From Rhizobium sp. FKL33 (lineage in GTDB: Bacteria > Pseudomonadota > Alphaproteobacteria > Rhizobiales > Rhizobiaceae): a DNA stretch of 64,000 nt. The DNA lies in assembly GCF_005222915.1 (NCBI RefSeq), contig NZ_STFX01000028.1, forward strand, positions 1 to 64,000, in the 5' to 3' direction. This document shows positions 54,077 to 63,676 of this stretch, piece by piece. Position numbers and translations under genes: made by a program. Numbering within the stretch: position 1 is the first letter of the stretch; the number at the start of each line of letters is the position of its first letter. The notes below the pieces were generated by a model. The model had not been told where the DNA came from and did not search any database. It saw only the letters and a program-made list of their open reading frames with translations.

Positions 54077-54959
54077 GGGTGCTCCCTTGGCTGGCAATGA
54101 AGACTGGCGCTTAGCAAGGGCCGAGACCTTGGGTCTTGAACGTCTGTGCGTGGAAGGCGACCATATCCGCCGCGCGCCCGACGCCGAGGCGCTGGAACGG
54201 ATCGAAGTAGTGATGTCGCGCTTCGCCTATGCGGCGCATCGCCATGACAGCTATGCGCTGGGCTTGACGATCAGCGGCGCGCAGGCCTTCGCCTATCGCG
54301 GCGAGCGGCGCGTGAGCCTGCCCGGCCAGTGGCTCGCGCTGCATCCTGATGAACTGCATGACGGACAAGCCGGCGACGAGGCCGGCCTGCGCTACCGCAT
54401 GCTCTATCTCGAACCCTCCCGACTTTACGACGCGTTGCCCGAGGGCATCCGCACCCTACCCTTCCTGAAGCAGCCGGTCGGCGACGATCCCGTGGTGGCG
54501 CGCCTGCTCGCAGGGCTGCTCGGCGGCATGGAGAACGGCATCGATCCGCTCGCGCTCGACGGATGCCTCGCGGAACTCGCCGCGCGGCTTGCGGCGCTCG
54601 CCGGCCTCGCCAAGGGTCGCAGCAGGCAACCGACGCCCGACATGCGGCGCATCCGCGACTACCTCGTGGAGCACGCCTTCGAACAGGTGACATCCGAGGA
54701 TCTCGAACGTCTTTCCGGGCTCGACCGCTATCAGATCGCCCGCGCCTTTCGCCGCGTGCATGGATCGAGCCCGCACCGATTTCTGGTGATGCGGCGGCTG
54801 CAGGCCGCCCGCAAACGCCTCGGCGAAGGCGCCGCGATCGCCGATGTCGCCGCCGAAACCGGTTTCGCCGACCAAGCGCATCTGACCCGCTGGTTCCGGA
54901 GCGCTTATGGAACGACGCCGGGACGATGGGCCGAGATGGCGTCGGCGCGGAAAGCCTGA
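54075..54959 (+). CDS. AraC family transcription regulator
   Basis: 294 residues. An AraC_binding cupin-like N-terminus has RFAYAAHRHDSYALGLTISG, and the C-terminal double HTH (about 195-290) reads LERLSGLDRYQIARAFRRVHG and IADVAAETGFADQAHLTRWF. It probably controls the divergent DUF2000 gene. The start is uncertain: ATG at 54075 overlaps the DUF2000 ATG by two bases, and TTG or GTG codons shortly downstream are possible. Confidence 0.83.
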   Translation: MGAPLAGNEDWRLARAETLGLERLCVEGDHIRRAPDAEALERIEVVMSRFAYAAHRHDSYALGLTISGAQAFAYRGERRVSLPGQWLALHPDELHDGQAGDEAGLRYRMLYLEPSRLYDALPEGIRTLPFLKQPVGDDPVVARLLAGLLGGMENGIDPLALDGCLAELAARLAALAGLAKGRSRQPTPDMRRIRDYLVEHAFEQVTSEDLERLSGLDRYQIARAFRRVHGSSPHRFLVMRRLQAARKRLGEGAAIADVAAETGFADQAHLTRWFRSAYGTTPGRWAEMASARKA

Positions 54960-55205
54960 GACGCCAAACATTTGCGGCCTCCGCCCTTCCCTTTGCCAAA
55001 AAAACCGCCTAAGACAGCGCCCATCATGGATCGCGCGCGGCTTTGGATCATATCGCGAATTATTAGCCCGGCCTTTGCAGCCTGAACGGCGAGCGCAAAG
55101 GTCCGGGATTTTGGCGTTTGCGCCACTCCAATCCACGATAGTTCCCATTTTTCGCAGGCGCTGTCCGCCCCTCCCCCGCGATCGGGCGCGAGCGCATAAG
55201 ACGGT
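54960..55205. other. Intergenic region upstream of ileS
   Basis: About 245 bases with no gene. I see neither a clear T-box-like structure nor a recognisable regulatory element. The ileS promoter must lie here, but no good -35/-10 pair stands out. Confidence 0.4.
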
Positions 55206-58178
55206 ATGACGATGAACGACACCGCAGACAAGAACGACTATTCCTCGACGCTCTATCTTCCGCAGACGGATTTCCCCATGCGCGCCGGCCTGCCGCAGAA
55301 AGAGCCGGAGATCGCCAAGCGCTGGAAGGAGCAGGATCTCTACAAGCAGCTGCGCGCCTCCGCCGCCGGTCGGCAGAAATTCGTGCTGCATGACGGCCCG
55401 CCCTACGCCAATGGCAACATCCATATCGGCCATGCGCTCAACAAAGTGCTGAAAGACGTCATCACCCGCTCGTTCCAGATGCGCGGTTACGACGCCAATT
55501 ACGTGCCGGGCTGGGATTGCCACGGCCTGCCGATCGAATGGAAGATCGAAGAGAAGTACCGCGAAAAGGGCAAGGACAAGAACGAGGTCCCGGTCAACGA
55601 ATTCCGCCGCGAATGCCGCGAGTTTGCGCAGGGCTGGATCAATATCCAGTCTGAAGAATTCCGCCGCTTGGGCATCGAGGGCGATTTCGACAATCCCTAT
55701 ACGACCATGAACTATCATTCCGAAGCCCGCATCGCCGGCGAGCTTCTGAAGATCGCCATGTCGGGCCAGCTCTATCGCGGCTCCAAGCCGATCATGTGGT
55801 CGGTGGTCGAGCGCACGGCGCTTGCCGAGGCTGAGGTCGAGTATGCTGAAGTCGAGAGCGATACGATCTGGGTGAAGTTCCCGGTGGTGAGCCATTCTTT
55901 AGGTTTTAATCCTGATAAACCTGAAAGTGTTAAACACAAAGACGATCTCAGAGGGCATCTCGGGAATGCGGGATCGTATGTGGTGATCTGGACGACTACG
56001 CCTTGGACAATCCCCGGCAATCGAGCGATCTCCTACTCCAAGAATATCAAATATGGTCTCTATGAAGTTACATCGGTTGAAGCCGACTTCGGCCCAAGAG
56101 TTGGCGAAAAACTGATCTTCGCTGACAATCTTGCCGAAGCATCGTTCACGAAAGCGAAGCTCGGATTCAAAAGACTGATGGATGTAACTGCGGACGACTT
56201 AGCCGGCATAACCTGTGCCCACCCTCTCGCATCTCTAGGTTACAATTTTGAGGTCCCCCTGCTCGCCGGCGACCATGTCACCGACGACGCCGGCACGGGC
56301 TTCGTGCACACCGCGCCAAGCCATGGCCGCGAAGACTTCGAGGCATGGATGGCGAATGTGCGGGCGCTCGAGGCGCGCGACATCGACACCAAGATCCCGT
56401 TCCCGGTCGGCGACGACGGCTTCTACACCGATGAAGCCCCCGGTTTCGGCCCCTCGGCCGAAGGCGGCGCGGCGCGGGTGATGGACGACAACGGCAAGAA
56501 GGGCGACGCCAACAAGCGCGTCATCGAGGCGCTGATCGCCGCGAACAACCTCTTCGCCCGCGGCCGCATCAAGCATGACTATCCGCATAGCTGGCGCTCC
56601 AAGAAGCCGGTGATCTTCCGCAACACGCCGCAATGGTTCGTCTATATGGACAAGGATCTCGGCGATGGCGCAACGCTGCGTTCCCGCGCGCTCGCTGCCA
56701 TCGACCAAACCCGCTTTGTCCCCGCCGGCGGCCAGAACCGTCTGCGCGCCATGATCGAGCAGCGTCCGGACTGGGTGCTGTCGCGCCAACGCGCCTGGGG
56801 CGTGCCGATCTGCGTCTTCGCCGACAAGGACGGCAATGTCTTGAAGGACGAGGCGGTCAACGCCCGCATCCTCGAAGCCTTCGAAGAGGAAGGCGCCGAC
56901 GCCTGGTTCGCCGAGGGCGCCAAGGAGCGCTTCCTTGGTTCGGACCATGACGGCGAGACCTGGCAGATGGTCACCGACATTCTCGACGTCTGGTTCGACT
57001 CGGGCTCGACCCACACCTTCACGCTTGAAGACCGTCCGGACCTGAAATGGCCCGCCGACGTCTATCTCGAAGGCTCGGACCAGCATCGCGGCTGGTTCCA
57101 TTCCTCGCTGCTTGAAAGCTGCGCCACGCGCGGCCGCGCGCCCTATGACACGGTCATCACCCATGGCTTCACCATGGCTGAGGACGGCCGCAAGATGTCC
57201 AAATCGCTCGGCAACACCGTGACGCCGCAGGAAGTGATGGGCCAGTCGGGCGCCGATATCCTGCGTCTCTGGGTGATGAACACCGATTACTGGGAAGACC
57301 AGCGTCTCGGCAAGACGATCATCCAGACCAATATCGACGCCTATCGCAAGATCCGCAACACGATCCGCTGGATGCTCGGCACGCTCGCCCATGACCAGGG
57401 CGAGGACATTGCTTACGCCGATCTGCCGGAACTCGAAAAGCTGATGCTGCATCGCCTCGCCGAACTCGATGCGGTGGTGCGCCAGGGCTATGACGAATTC
57501 GACTTCAAGCGCATCGTCCGCTCGTTGTCTGATTTCGCCAATGTCGAATTGTCGGCCTTCTATTTCGACATCCGCAAGGACACGCTCTATTGCGACGCGC
57601 CGTCGAGCCTGAAGCGGCGCTCGGCGCTGTTTGTGATCCGCAAGCTGTTCGATTGCCTCGTCACCTGGTTTGCGCCGATGATGCCCTTCACCATGGAAGA
57701 GGCCTGGCTGTCGCGCGATCCCTCGGCTCAATCGGTGCATCTCGAACAGTTCCCGGAAATCCCGGCCGACTGGTCGAACGAGGCGCTGGCCGAGAAGTGG
57801 AAGAAGGTGCGCGCGGTGCGCCGCGCCGTGACCGGCGCGCTGGAAATCGAGCGCAAGGACAAGCGGATCGGCTCGTCGCTCGAAGCCGCGCCCGTGGTCC
57901 ACATCGCCGACGCCAGCCTGATGACGGCGGTGGAAGGACTGGATTTCGCCGAGATCTGCATCACCTCGGATATTTCGCTGGTCGCAGGCGAAGGTCCGGC
58001 CGAGGCGTTCCGCTCGGAAGACGTCGACCATGTGGCGGTGGAGCCCAAGCGGGCGGAAGGCGTCAAATGCGCCCGCTCCTGGAAGATCACCCGCGATGTC
58101 GGCTCCGATCCCGAATATCCCGATGTGTCGGCGCGCGATGCGCAGGCGCTCCGGGAACTGGCCGCGATAAAGGCCTGA
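55206..58178 (+). CDS. ileS: Isoleucyl-tRNA synthetase
   Basis: 990 residues. Class-I motifs are HIGH (73-76 in [12 protein letters not shown]) and KMSKS (663-667), with the CP1 editing domain between them ([15 protein letters not shown] and [15 protein letters not shown]). It charges tRNA-Ile in the cytosol. The C-terminus has the single-Cys alphaproteobacterial form GVKCARSWK, without a full zinc finger. Bases about 55890-56255 (residues about 227-350) are visibly richer in A/T and use Leu TTA/CTA, Arg AGA, Ile ATA and Val GTA, which the rest of the gene avoids. A strong terminator follows. Confidence 0.97.
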   Translation: MTMNDTADKNDYSSTLYLPQTDFPMRAGLPQKEPEIAKRWKEQDLYKQLRASAAGRQKFVLHDGPPYANGNIHIGHALNKVLKDVITRSFQMRGYDANYVPGWDCHGLPIEWKIEEKYREKGKDKNEVPVNEFRRECREFAQGWINIQSEEFRRLGIEGDFDNPYTTMNYHSEARIAGELLKIAMSGQLYRGSKPIMWSVVERTALAEAEVEYAEVESDTIWVKFPVVSHSLGFNPDKPESVKHKDDLRGHLGNAGSYVVIWTTTPWTIPGNRAISYSKNIKYGLYEVTSVEADFGPRVGEKLIFADNLAEASFTKAKLGFKRLMDVTADDLAGITCAHPLASLGYNFEVPLLAGDHVTDDAGTGFVHTAPSHGREDFEAWMANVRALEARDIDTKIPFPVGDDGFYTDEAPGFGPSAEGGAARVMDDNGKKGDANKRVIEALIAANNLFARGRIKHDYPHSWRSKKPVIFRNTPQWFVYMDKDLGDGATLRSRALAAIDQTRFVPAGGQNRLRAMIEQRPDWVLSRQRAWGVPICVFADKDGNVLKDEAVNARILEAFEEEGADAWFAEGAKERFLGSDHDGETWQMVTDILDVWFDSGSTHTFTLEDRPDLKWPADVYLEGSDQHRGWFHSSLLESCATRGRAPYDTVITHGFTMAEDGRKMSKSLGNTVTPQEVMGQSGADILRLWVMNTDYWEDQRLGKTIIQTNIDAYRKIRNTIRWMLGTLAHDQGEDIAYADLPELEKLMLHRLAELDAVVRQGYDEFDFKRIVRSLSDFANVELSAFYFDIRKDTLYCDAPSSLKRRSALFVIRKLFDCLVTWFAPMMPFTMEEAWLSRDPSAQSVHLEQFPEIPADWSNEALAEKWKKVRAVRRAVTGALEIERKDKRIGSSLEAAPVVHIADASLMTAVEGLDFAEICITSDISLVAGEGPAEAFRSEDVDHVAVEPKRAEGVKCARSWKITRDVGSDPEYPDVSARDAQALRELAAIKA

Positions 58179-58186
58179 TCACCTTC

Positions 58187-58211
58187 AAACGGCGCCTTCG
58201 GGCGCCGTTTT
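58187..58211 (+). terminator. Intrinsic terminator of ileS
   Basis: AAACGGCGCC and GGCGCCGTTT form a 10-bp stem with a TTCG tetraloop, continuing into TTTTCC. It begins 8 bases after the stop. Confidence 0.8.
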
Positions 58212-58383
58212 CCGTTCGGACTTTCGGCGGCTAGAATTGACCGGATGCAATTCCGGATCGGAATCATTTGCGCTCGCCGCCCATCTCCGGTAAAAGCTGC
58301 CTGAAAATGGCCGGAATTTTCGCTAAACCGACTATTCCACACCACTTCGAATGAGCATCTTTCGCCGGAAAGGCTTGGACGGC

Positions 58384-58992
58384 ATGACAAAGTTGTATCG
58401 CGTGGCTGGCGCATTCGCGGCGCTTTCCCTCATCGGCCTGGCGGCGTCGGGCTGCATGGGGCCGACTTACGGCACCGGGAAATCCGCCAATGAACAGCTG
58501 TTCGACGATCTCGGCGATGCGATTTCGCTGAAGCCGCAGAAGCAGCCGGACCTCGCCTATCAGCCGCGCGGCCAACTGGTGAAGCCGGCCAATGTCAATG
58601 CGCTCGTCGAGCCCGAGAAGAACATCGCCACAAAGGACAATCCGCAATGGGTGGAAAGCCCGGAGGAGCTGCGCAAGCGCCTGCGCGCCGAGGCCGACGC
58701 CAATGCCGACAGTTCCAGCTACCGTTCGCCGATCGCGGTGTCCACGGCCAATGGCCAGGGGCTTTCGCCGGAGCAGCAGCGGCAGGCCTTCCGCGAAGCT
58801 CGCAAGATCCAGGACGGTCGCTATTCCGATCAGCGCCGCTTCATGAGCGATCCGCCACTGGAATATCGTCGCGTCGACGACCCATCCAAACTTGCCGATC
58901 TCGGCACGCCCGAGTCGAAGAAGGAAAAAGAACGCAAAAAGGAAGCCGAGATTGCCGGCAGCGGCAAGAAATGGTGGCAGGTTTTCGACTGA
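58384..58992 (+). CDS. Outer-membrane lipoprotein, conserved in Rhizobiales
   Basis: 202 residues. The lipoprotein signal peptide MTKLYRVAGAFAALSLIG ends in the lipobox LAASGC, so Cys lipidation at about residue 24 is expected. The mature part is hydrophilic with GTGKSANEQLFDDLGDAISL, QPRGQLVKPA, and a charged C-terminus ending KKWWQVFD. It is a regular neighbour of ileS in this order; its function is unknown. The ATG at 58384 puts the signal peptide at the N-terminus, unlike the one at 58351. Confidence 0.82.
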   Translation: MTKLYRVAGAFAALSLIGLAASGCMGPTYGTGKSANEQLFDDLGDAISLKPQKQPDLAYQPRGQLVKPANVNALVEPEKNIATKDNPQWVESPEELRKRLRAEADANADSSSYRSPIAVSTANGQGLSPEQQRQAFREARKIQDGRYSDQRRFMSDPPLEYRRVDDPSKLADLGTPESKKEKERKKEAEIAGSGKKWWQVFD

Positions 58993-58997
58993 GGTTG

Positions 58998-59015
58998 AGC
59001 GGCCTACGGGCCGCT
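58998..59015 (+). terminator. Intrinsic terminator of the lipoprotein gene
   Basis: AGCGGCC and GGCCGCT pair around a TACG loop, followed by TAATTGTTT. Confidence 0.6.
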
Positions 59016-59137
59016 TAATTGTTTCAGCAGCAGGCGATCGATCTGCTTCTTGATTATAAATTTACTTAAATTATAAATCTTCCGACAGCGCCCGGGAGTA
59101 AAAAAGGTTGTTAACTTTCTGCGCCTAACGCTAGGGT

Positions 59138-59929
59138 ATGAAGGTCAGCAAGAAAACATTCCTAAAGGCAACATCGGTGTCGATCGTTTCGATGATTGTC
59201 TCGATATCCATTTGCCTCCTGATCGTTCCCATGCTGGGCGGCACGCCGGACGGCCCCGGGTTCTGGATGAGCCTGATATGTCCGCTCGTCATCGCCTGGC
59301 CGGCCAGCGCCTATCAGTTCACGCAGACGGAAAAGATCCAGCGGGCGCGCGACGAACTCGCCCGGGCGCATGCCGAACTCGACCGGTTGCACCAGGAACT
59401 CACCCACGCCCATGACCTCTTGGCGCATAAGGCGCGCATCGACGGCATGACGGGCGGGCTCAACCGCGACACCTTCCTCCAGATGTTCGAAATGGCCTGC
59501 CGCAAGGACGGATGCGCCGCGCTGCTGCTGTGCGACGCCGACCATTTCAAGAAGATCAACGACGCGCATGGTCATCTCGCTGGCGACGAGGCTCTGCGCG
59601 GCATCGCCGCCGCCATTTCCCGGTCGCTGCGGCCGCTCGATTTCTGGGGCCGTGTCGGCGGCGAGGAATTCGCCATCTTTCTGGATAGCGCGGACGAGGA
59701 AGAGGCGTTCTATATCGCCGACCAGATCCGCTCGGCTGCGCAGGAGATCGGCCTCGTTTATGAGGGCCGGTCCGTGAAGACGACGCTCAGCATCGGCGTA
59801 ACGGTGTTCGAAGGTCCCGGAGACGCGCTCGATCACTACCGCATCGCCGACCGCCGTCTCTACCGCGCCAAATCCGGCGGCCGCAACCGCGTGGTTATGC
59901 ATGACGGGGACGAAGCCGAGGCCGCCTGA
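59138..59929 (+). CDS. Membrane-anchored diguanylate cyclase
   Basis: 263 residues. Two membrane helices (about 12-33 and 42-60) and a coiled-coil linker (RARDELARAHAELDRLHQEL) lead to a GGDEF domain (about 95-255) with active-site GGEEF. The inhibitory site RPLD stands exactly 5 residues before it, so product feedback is expected. It makes cyclic-di-GMP. It follows an A/T-rich promoter region and is convergent with tadA. Confidence 0.9.
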   Translation: MKVSKKTFLKATSVSIVSMIVSISICLLIVPMLGGTPDGPGFWMSLICPLVIAWPASAYQFTQTEKIQRARDELARAHAELDRLHQELTHAHDLLAHKARIDGMTGGLNRDTFLQMFEMACRKDGCAALLLCDADHFKKINDAHGHLAGDEALRGIAAAISRSLRPLDFWGRVGGEEFAIFLDSADEEEAFYIADQIRSAAQEIGLVYEGRSVKTTLSIGVTVFEGPGDALDHYRIADRRLYRAKSGGRNRVVMHDGDEAEAA

Positions 59930-60382
59930 TCAGCCGCGCCTATCGCGGAAAAAGGATTTGAGCAGGTCAGCGGCTTCCGTCTCCGAAAATCCGGAATAGA
60001 CCTCGGGGGCGTGATGGCAGGTCGGCTGGGAAAAGAAGCGCACGCCGCTGTCGACCGCGCCGCCCTTGGGATCGGCCGCGCCGAAATACAGCCTACGAAT
60101 GCGGGCAAAGGAAATGGCGGCGGCGCAGAGCGTGCAGGGTTCGAGCGTGACATAGAGATCGGCGTCGATCAGCCGTTCGTCGCCGACCTCACGACACGCC
60201 ATGCGGATGGCCTCGATTTCGGCATGCGCGGTGGGATCGTTTTTCTCGCGGGTGCGGTTTCCCGCCCGCGAGATGACCTCGCCCGACTTGACAATCACGG
60301 CGCCGACCGGCACTTCCCCGCGTCTTGCGGCCTCCCGCGCTTCCTCGAGCGCGATCTCCATGAAGGGTTTTGCCGGCTTCAC
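59930..60382 (-). CDS. tadA: tRNA-specific adenosine deaminase
   Basis: 150 residues. TadA converts A34 to inosine in tRNA-Arg(ACG). The zinc site is H53 and catalytic E55 (TAHAEIEAIR) with C83 and C86 (EPCTLCAAAI). GTG at 60382 is taken as the start since AGAGG precedes it by 7 bases and the length is then normal; ATG at 60361 would remove 7 residues. It is divergent from rluB, a common pairing in rhizobia. Confidence 0.93.
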   Translation of the reverse strand: MKPAKPFMEIALEEAREAARRGEVPVGAVIVKSGEVISRAGNRTREKNDPTAHAEIEAIRMACREVGDERLIDADLYVTLEPCTLCAAAISFARIRRLYFGAADPKGGAVDSGVRFFSQPTCHHAPEVYSGFSETEAADLLKSFFRDRRG

Positions 60383-60449
60383 ACGGTATTTCCTCTTAAC
60401 CCGGGCATGATGTCCTGATAGGAGAGCGTAAGAACAAAGGCAAGGACAG

Positions 60450-62255
60450 ATGAAAGACACCAAGAAACCGGCTGGCCGGAAACCGATGCGGGCCAAAACC
60501 GGCGCAGACAAAGGCGGGAAATTCGCCTCGGGCAAGGGCGCGGGCGCGCGACCGGCCAAGGGCCCCGGCGGCAAGGACAAGAACCCTGCTCATCTCGAAG
60601 TGACCGGCGAGGGCGAACGCATCTCAAAGATCATGGCGCGCGCCGGCGTCGCCTCGCGCCGCGATTGCGAGCGGATGATCCTCGAGGGCCGGGTGTCGCT
60701 GAACGGCAAGGTGCTGACCACGCCCGCCGTCAACTGTACGCCCGACGACAAGATCGAGGTCGACGGCCAGCCGATCGGCGCGATCGAGCGGACGCGGCTG
60801 TGGATCTATTACAAGCCCGGCGGGTTGGTGACCACCAATTACGACCCCGAGGGTCGCCCGACCGTCTTCGACAATCTGCCGGAAGACCTGCCGCGGGTGA
60901 TCTCCGTCGGCCGTCTCGACATCAACACCGAAGGCCTGCTGCTCTTGACCAATGACGGCGGCCTGGCCCGGATGCTGGAATTGCCGACCACCGGCTGGCT
61001 GCGGCGCTATCGCGTGCGCGCCTATGGCGCAATCGACCAGGCCAAGCTCGACAGCCTGAAAGACGGCATCGCGGTCGACGGCGTGTTCTACGGCGCGATC
61101 GAAGCGACGCTCGACCGCCAGCAGGGCCACAATGTGTGGATCACCATGGGTCTGCGCGAAGGCAAGAACCGCGAGATCAAGAATGTGCTCGGCGCGCTCG
61201 GCCTCGACGTCAACCGCCTGATCCGCATTTCCTATGGTCCGTTCCAGCTCGGCGAACTCGAAGAAGGCGACGTGGTGGAAGTGCGCAGCCGCACGCTGCG
61301 CGACCAGCTCGGCCCGCGCCTGATCGCCGAAGCCAACGCCAATTTCGAAGCGCCGATCAACACTCTGCCCAAGGACGCCGCAGCCGAAGAGAAGAAGGCG
61401 GACCAGCCTGAGGCTGCCGAAAGGCCGCGCCGCGAAAGCCGGGAAGAGCGGCGCGACCGCGACCTCGCCCGCATCGACACCAAGCGTCCCGCCAAGAGCG
61501 AAGCGCGCGGCAAGGGCGACTGGGCCAAGGGGGACCGCGACAGAGGCGAGCGCGGTGGCGATCGGGATCGCGGTGGCGATCGGGATCGTCGCGGACGCGA
61601 TGACGACCGCCGTGGCGATCGCCGCGACGACAAGCCGAAGCGTCCGCCGCTGGGCGCGATCCGCACCGCCAATGTCTGGATCGCTCCGGGCGGACGGCCC
61701 GCGGAGAAGGACGCCTCCGGCGACGTGATCACCGATCGCGCCGGCCGCCAGATCCTGCGCGTGCGCAAGCCCAAGGAGGACGGCGCCGAAAAGAAGCCGT
61801 CCAAGCCGAAGCGCCCCGCAGCCGCCAAGGCGCGCCGGGACGAGCGCGGCGACGCCGGCCGTGACGAACGCGAGACAAGAGCGCCCCGTCGCGGACGCGA
61901 CGATGCGGCGGGCGGCGAGCGCCCACGCAGCCGCTCGGCAAAGCCGGGCGGAAAACCGGACTTCCAGGATCGCGGCGACGCGCCCAAGCGCGCCTTCGGT
62001 AAAGCCAAGCCTGATTTCGCCCGCGACGGCGACAAGCGACGCGACGACAGGCCCAGGGACGACAAGCCGAGAAATGATCGGCCCCAAGGTGACAAGCGCC
62101 GGGACGACAGCCGTCGCGACGACACGCGCAAGCCAGGCGGACGTCGGCCTGACGCGCGCTCGGGCGAAGGCCGCAGCGACGACAGAAGCGGCCCCCGCAA
62201 GGGCGGACCGGGTGGAAAAGGCGTGAGGGGCGGCGGTGCGGATCGTCGGCGGTGA
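60450..62255 (+). CDS. rluB: 23S rRNA pseudouridine synthase B with long disordered tail
   Basis: 601 residues. A basic leader (1-50), an S4 domain (about 55-100, ISKIMARAGVASRRDCERMI) and an RsuA/RluB catalytic domain (about 115-290, active Asp in VGRLDINTEGLLLLTNDG) make pseudouridine in 23S rRNA helix 89. After about residue 305 comes a 290-residue tail rich in Arg, Asp, Lys and Gly with short repeats (GDRDRGGDRDR), predicted to be disordered and RNA-binding. Such tails are usual in alphaproteobacteria, but this one is long. Its end overlaps rsmD. Confidence 0.93.
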   Translation: MKDTKKPAGRKPMRAKTGADKGGKFASGKGAGARPAKGPGGKDKNPAHLEVTGEGERISKIMARAGVASRRDCERMILEGRVSLNGKVLTTPAVNCTPDDKIEVDGQPIGAIERTRLWIYYKPGGLVTTNYDPEGRPTVFDNLPEDLPRVISVGRLDINTEGLLLLTNDGGLARMLELPTTGWLRRYRVRAYGAIDQAKLDSLKDGIAVDGVFYGAIEATLDRQQGHNVWITMGLREGKNREIKNVLGALGLDVNRLIRISYGPFQLGELEEGDVVEVRSRTLRDQLGPRLIAEANANFEAPINTLPKDAAAEEKKADQPEAAERPRRESREERRDRDLARIDTKRPAKSEARGKGDWAKGDRDRGERGGDRDRGGDRDRRGRDDDRRGDRRDDKPKRPPLGAIRTANVWIAPGGRPAEKDASGDVITDRAGRQILRVRKPKEDGAEKKPSKPKRPAAAKARRDERGDAGRDERETRAPRRGRDDAAGGERPRSRSAKPGGKPDFQDRGDAPKRAFGKAKPDFARDGDKRRDDRPRDDKPRNDRPQGDKRRDDSRRDDTRKPGGRRPDARSGEGRSDDRSGPRKGGPGGKGVRGGGADRRR

Positions 62256-62799
62256 GTTTCGCGGGCGGCCGCTCGCGACCCCGAAAAGCCACGACATCCG
62301 GCCGACCACCGACCGGACGCGTGAGAGCCTGTTCAACATCCTGAACCACAAATATCCCGAGGCGCTCGATGGCGCCCGGGTGATGGACGTGTTCGCCGGC
62401 ACCGGCGCGGTGGGACTGGAAGCCCTGTCGCGCGGCTGTTCGCAGGCGATGTTCGTGGAAATGTCGGTGGAAGGCCGGGGGCTGATCCGCAGCAATATCG
62501 AGGCCTTGGGACTACAGGGCCGCACGCGCATTCTCAGGCGCGACGCGACCGATCTCGGCCAGAGCGGCACGATCGATCCCTTCGACTTCCTCTTCGCCGA
62601 TCCGCCCTATGAGAAGGGTCTGGGCGAGAAGTCGATGGCCTCGGCGGCTGCAGGCGGCTGGCTCAAGCCGGGCGCGCTTGCCATTCTCGAAGAGCGGGCC
62701 TCCGTCGATCCCGTCGTTCCCGCGCCTTTCGCTTTTCTCGAGGTTCGGGAATTCGGCGACACACGGATGCATTTCTATCGCTACGCTGCCGATCGGTGA
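62236..62799 (+). CDS. rsmD: 16S rRNA (guanine966-N2)-methyltransferase
   Basis: 187 residues from a GTG start within the end of rluB (20-base overlap). MRIVGGEFRGRPL, the substrate loop IRPTTDRTRESLFNIL, the SAM loop DVFAGTGAVGLEAL and the catalytic FADPPYE are the RsmD set. It methylates G966 of 16S rRNA. It is co-transcribed with rluB, so the two rRNA modifications are linked. Confidence 0.93.
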   Translation: MRIVGGEFRGRPLATPKSHDIRPTTDRTRESLFNILNHKYPEALDGARVMDVFAGTGAVGLEALSRGCSQAMFVEMSVEGRGLIRSNIEALGLQGRTRILRRDATDLGQSGTIDPFDFLFADPPYEKGLGEKSMASAAAGGWLKPGALAILEERASVDPVVPAPFAFLEVREFGDTRMHFYRYAADR

Positions 62800-62806
62800 G
62801 GATGAG

Positions 62807-63670
62807 ATGATCACGCAGGGCACTTCTGCGCCAAGAGTGGCGATCGCCTTCGGCGGCGGCGGCGCGCGGGGACTGGCCCATATTCACATCATCGAAGCGC
62901 TGGACGAACTGGGCATACGCCCGGTGCGCATCACCGGCTCTTCCATCGGCGCCATCATGGGCGCCGGCATGGCGGCCGGACTTTCAGGAGCCGAGATCCG
63001 CGACTTCACGCTGAAGACGGTCGGCGACCCGCGCGCGGTGATGAACCGCATCTGGTCTCTCAGGCCGACCACACTGCAGGAATTCGTCTCCGGCGGCGGC
63101 TTTCGCGTCGGTCAGTACAACCTCGAACGCATTCTGAAAGCCTTCCTGCCTGAATCACTGCCGGAGGATTTTTCGGGCCTCAACATTCCACTCGGCGTCA
63201 TCGCCACCGATTATTACGGAGAGCGCGAGGTCCTGATCGAACAGGGGGCGCTCTATCCAGCCATGGCGGCGTCGGCCGCCATTCCCGCCGTGTTCATGCC
63301 GGTGATGGTGGAGGGACGGGTGATGGTCGATGGCGGCATCTACAATCCCGTGCCCTTCGACTATCTGTTCGACGACGCCGATATCGTCATCGGCGTCGAC
63401 GTGGTCGGCGCGCCTGTCGGCGCGCCTGTCGGCGAAGACCAGCAGATTCCGCGCCGCATCGAAAGCCTGTTCGGCGCAAGTCAGTTGATGATGCAATCGA
63501 TCATCGCCGCCAAGCTCAAGATCCGCAAGCCGGACATTCTTCTACGCCCGAATGTCGGCAAGATCGCCGTGCTCGATTTCATGAAAGCGGCCGACATTCT
63601 CGCCATGTCGGCCGACATCAAGGACGAACTCAAGCGATCGCTGGACGCGGCAAACACATTCCGCGCCTGA
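62807..63670 (+). CDS. Patatin-like phospholipase
   Basis: 287 residues. The oxyanion loop AFGGGGARG (14-22), nucleophile S46 in GSSIG (44-48) and the Asp of the dyad in VDGGIYNP show an active patatin fold (RssA/YchK type). It hydrolyses acyl chains of membrane phospholipids; the partner pathway is unknown. The start has GGTGAGG 4 bases upstream; it lies 7 bases after rsmD. A short tandem duplication (GAPVGAPVG) occurs near residue 203. Confidence 0.88.
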   Translation: MITQGTSAPRVAIAFGGGGARGLAHIHIIEALDELGIRPVRITGSSIGAIMGAGMAAGLSGAEIRDFTLKTVGDPRAVMNRIWSLRPTTLQEFVSGGGFRVGQYNLERILKAFLPESLPEDFSGLNIPLGVIATDYYGEREVLIEQGALYPAMAASAAIPAVFMPVMVEGRVMVDGGIYNPVPFDYLFDDADIVIGVDVVGAPVGAPVGEDQQIPRRIESLFGASQLMMQSIIAAKLKIRKPDILLRPNVGKIAVLDFMKAADILAMSADIKDELKRSLDAANTFRA

Positions 63671-63676
63671 GCACGC

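Noticed and set aside
56235-58031. 598-codon minus-strand frame inside ileS
   Set aside because: A mirror of the GC-rich ileS coding strand; it ends where the A/T-rich tract begins, as expected for a composition artefact.
61540-61640. Short repeats considered as a CRISPR array
   Set aside because: The repeats are contiguous, in frame within rluB and encode Asp/Arg/Gly units; there are no spacers.
60624-62570. 648-codon minus-strand frame opposite rluB and rsmD
   Set aside because: Repetitive Ala/Val/Arg-rich translation of the rluB tail repeats; no domain.
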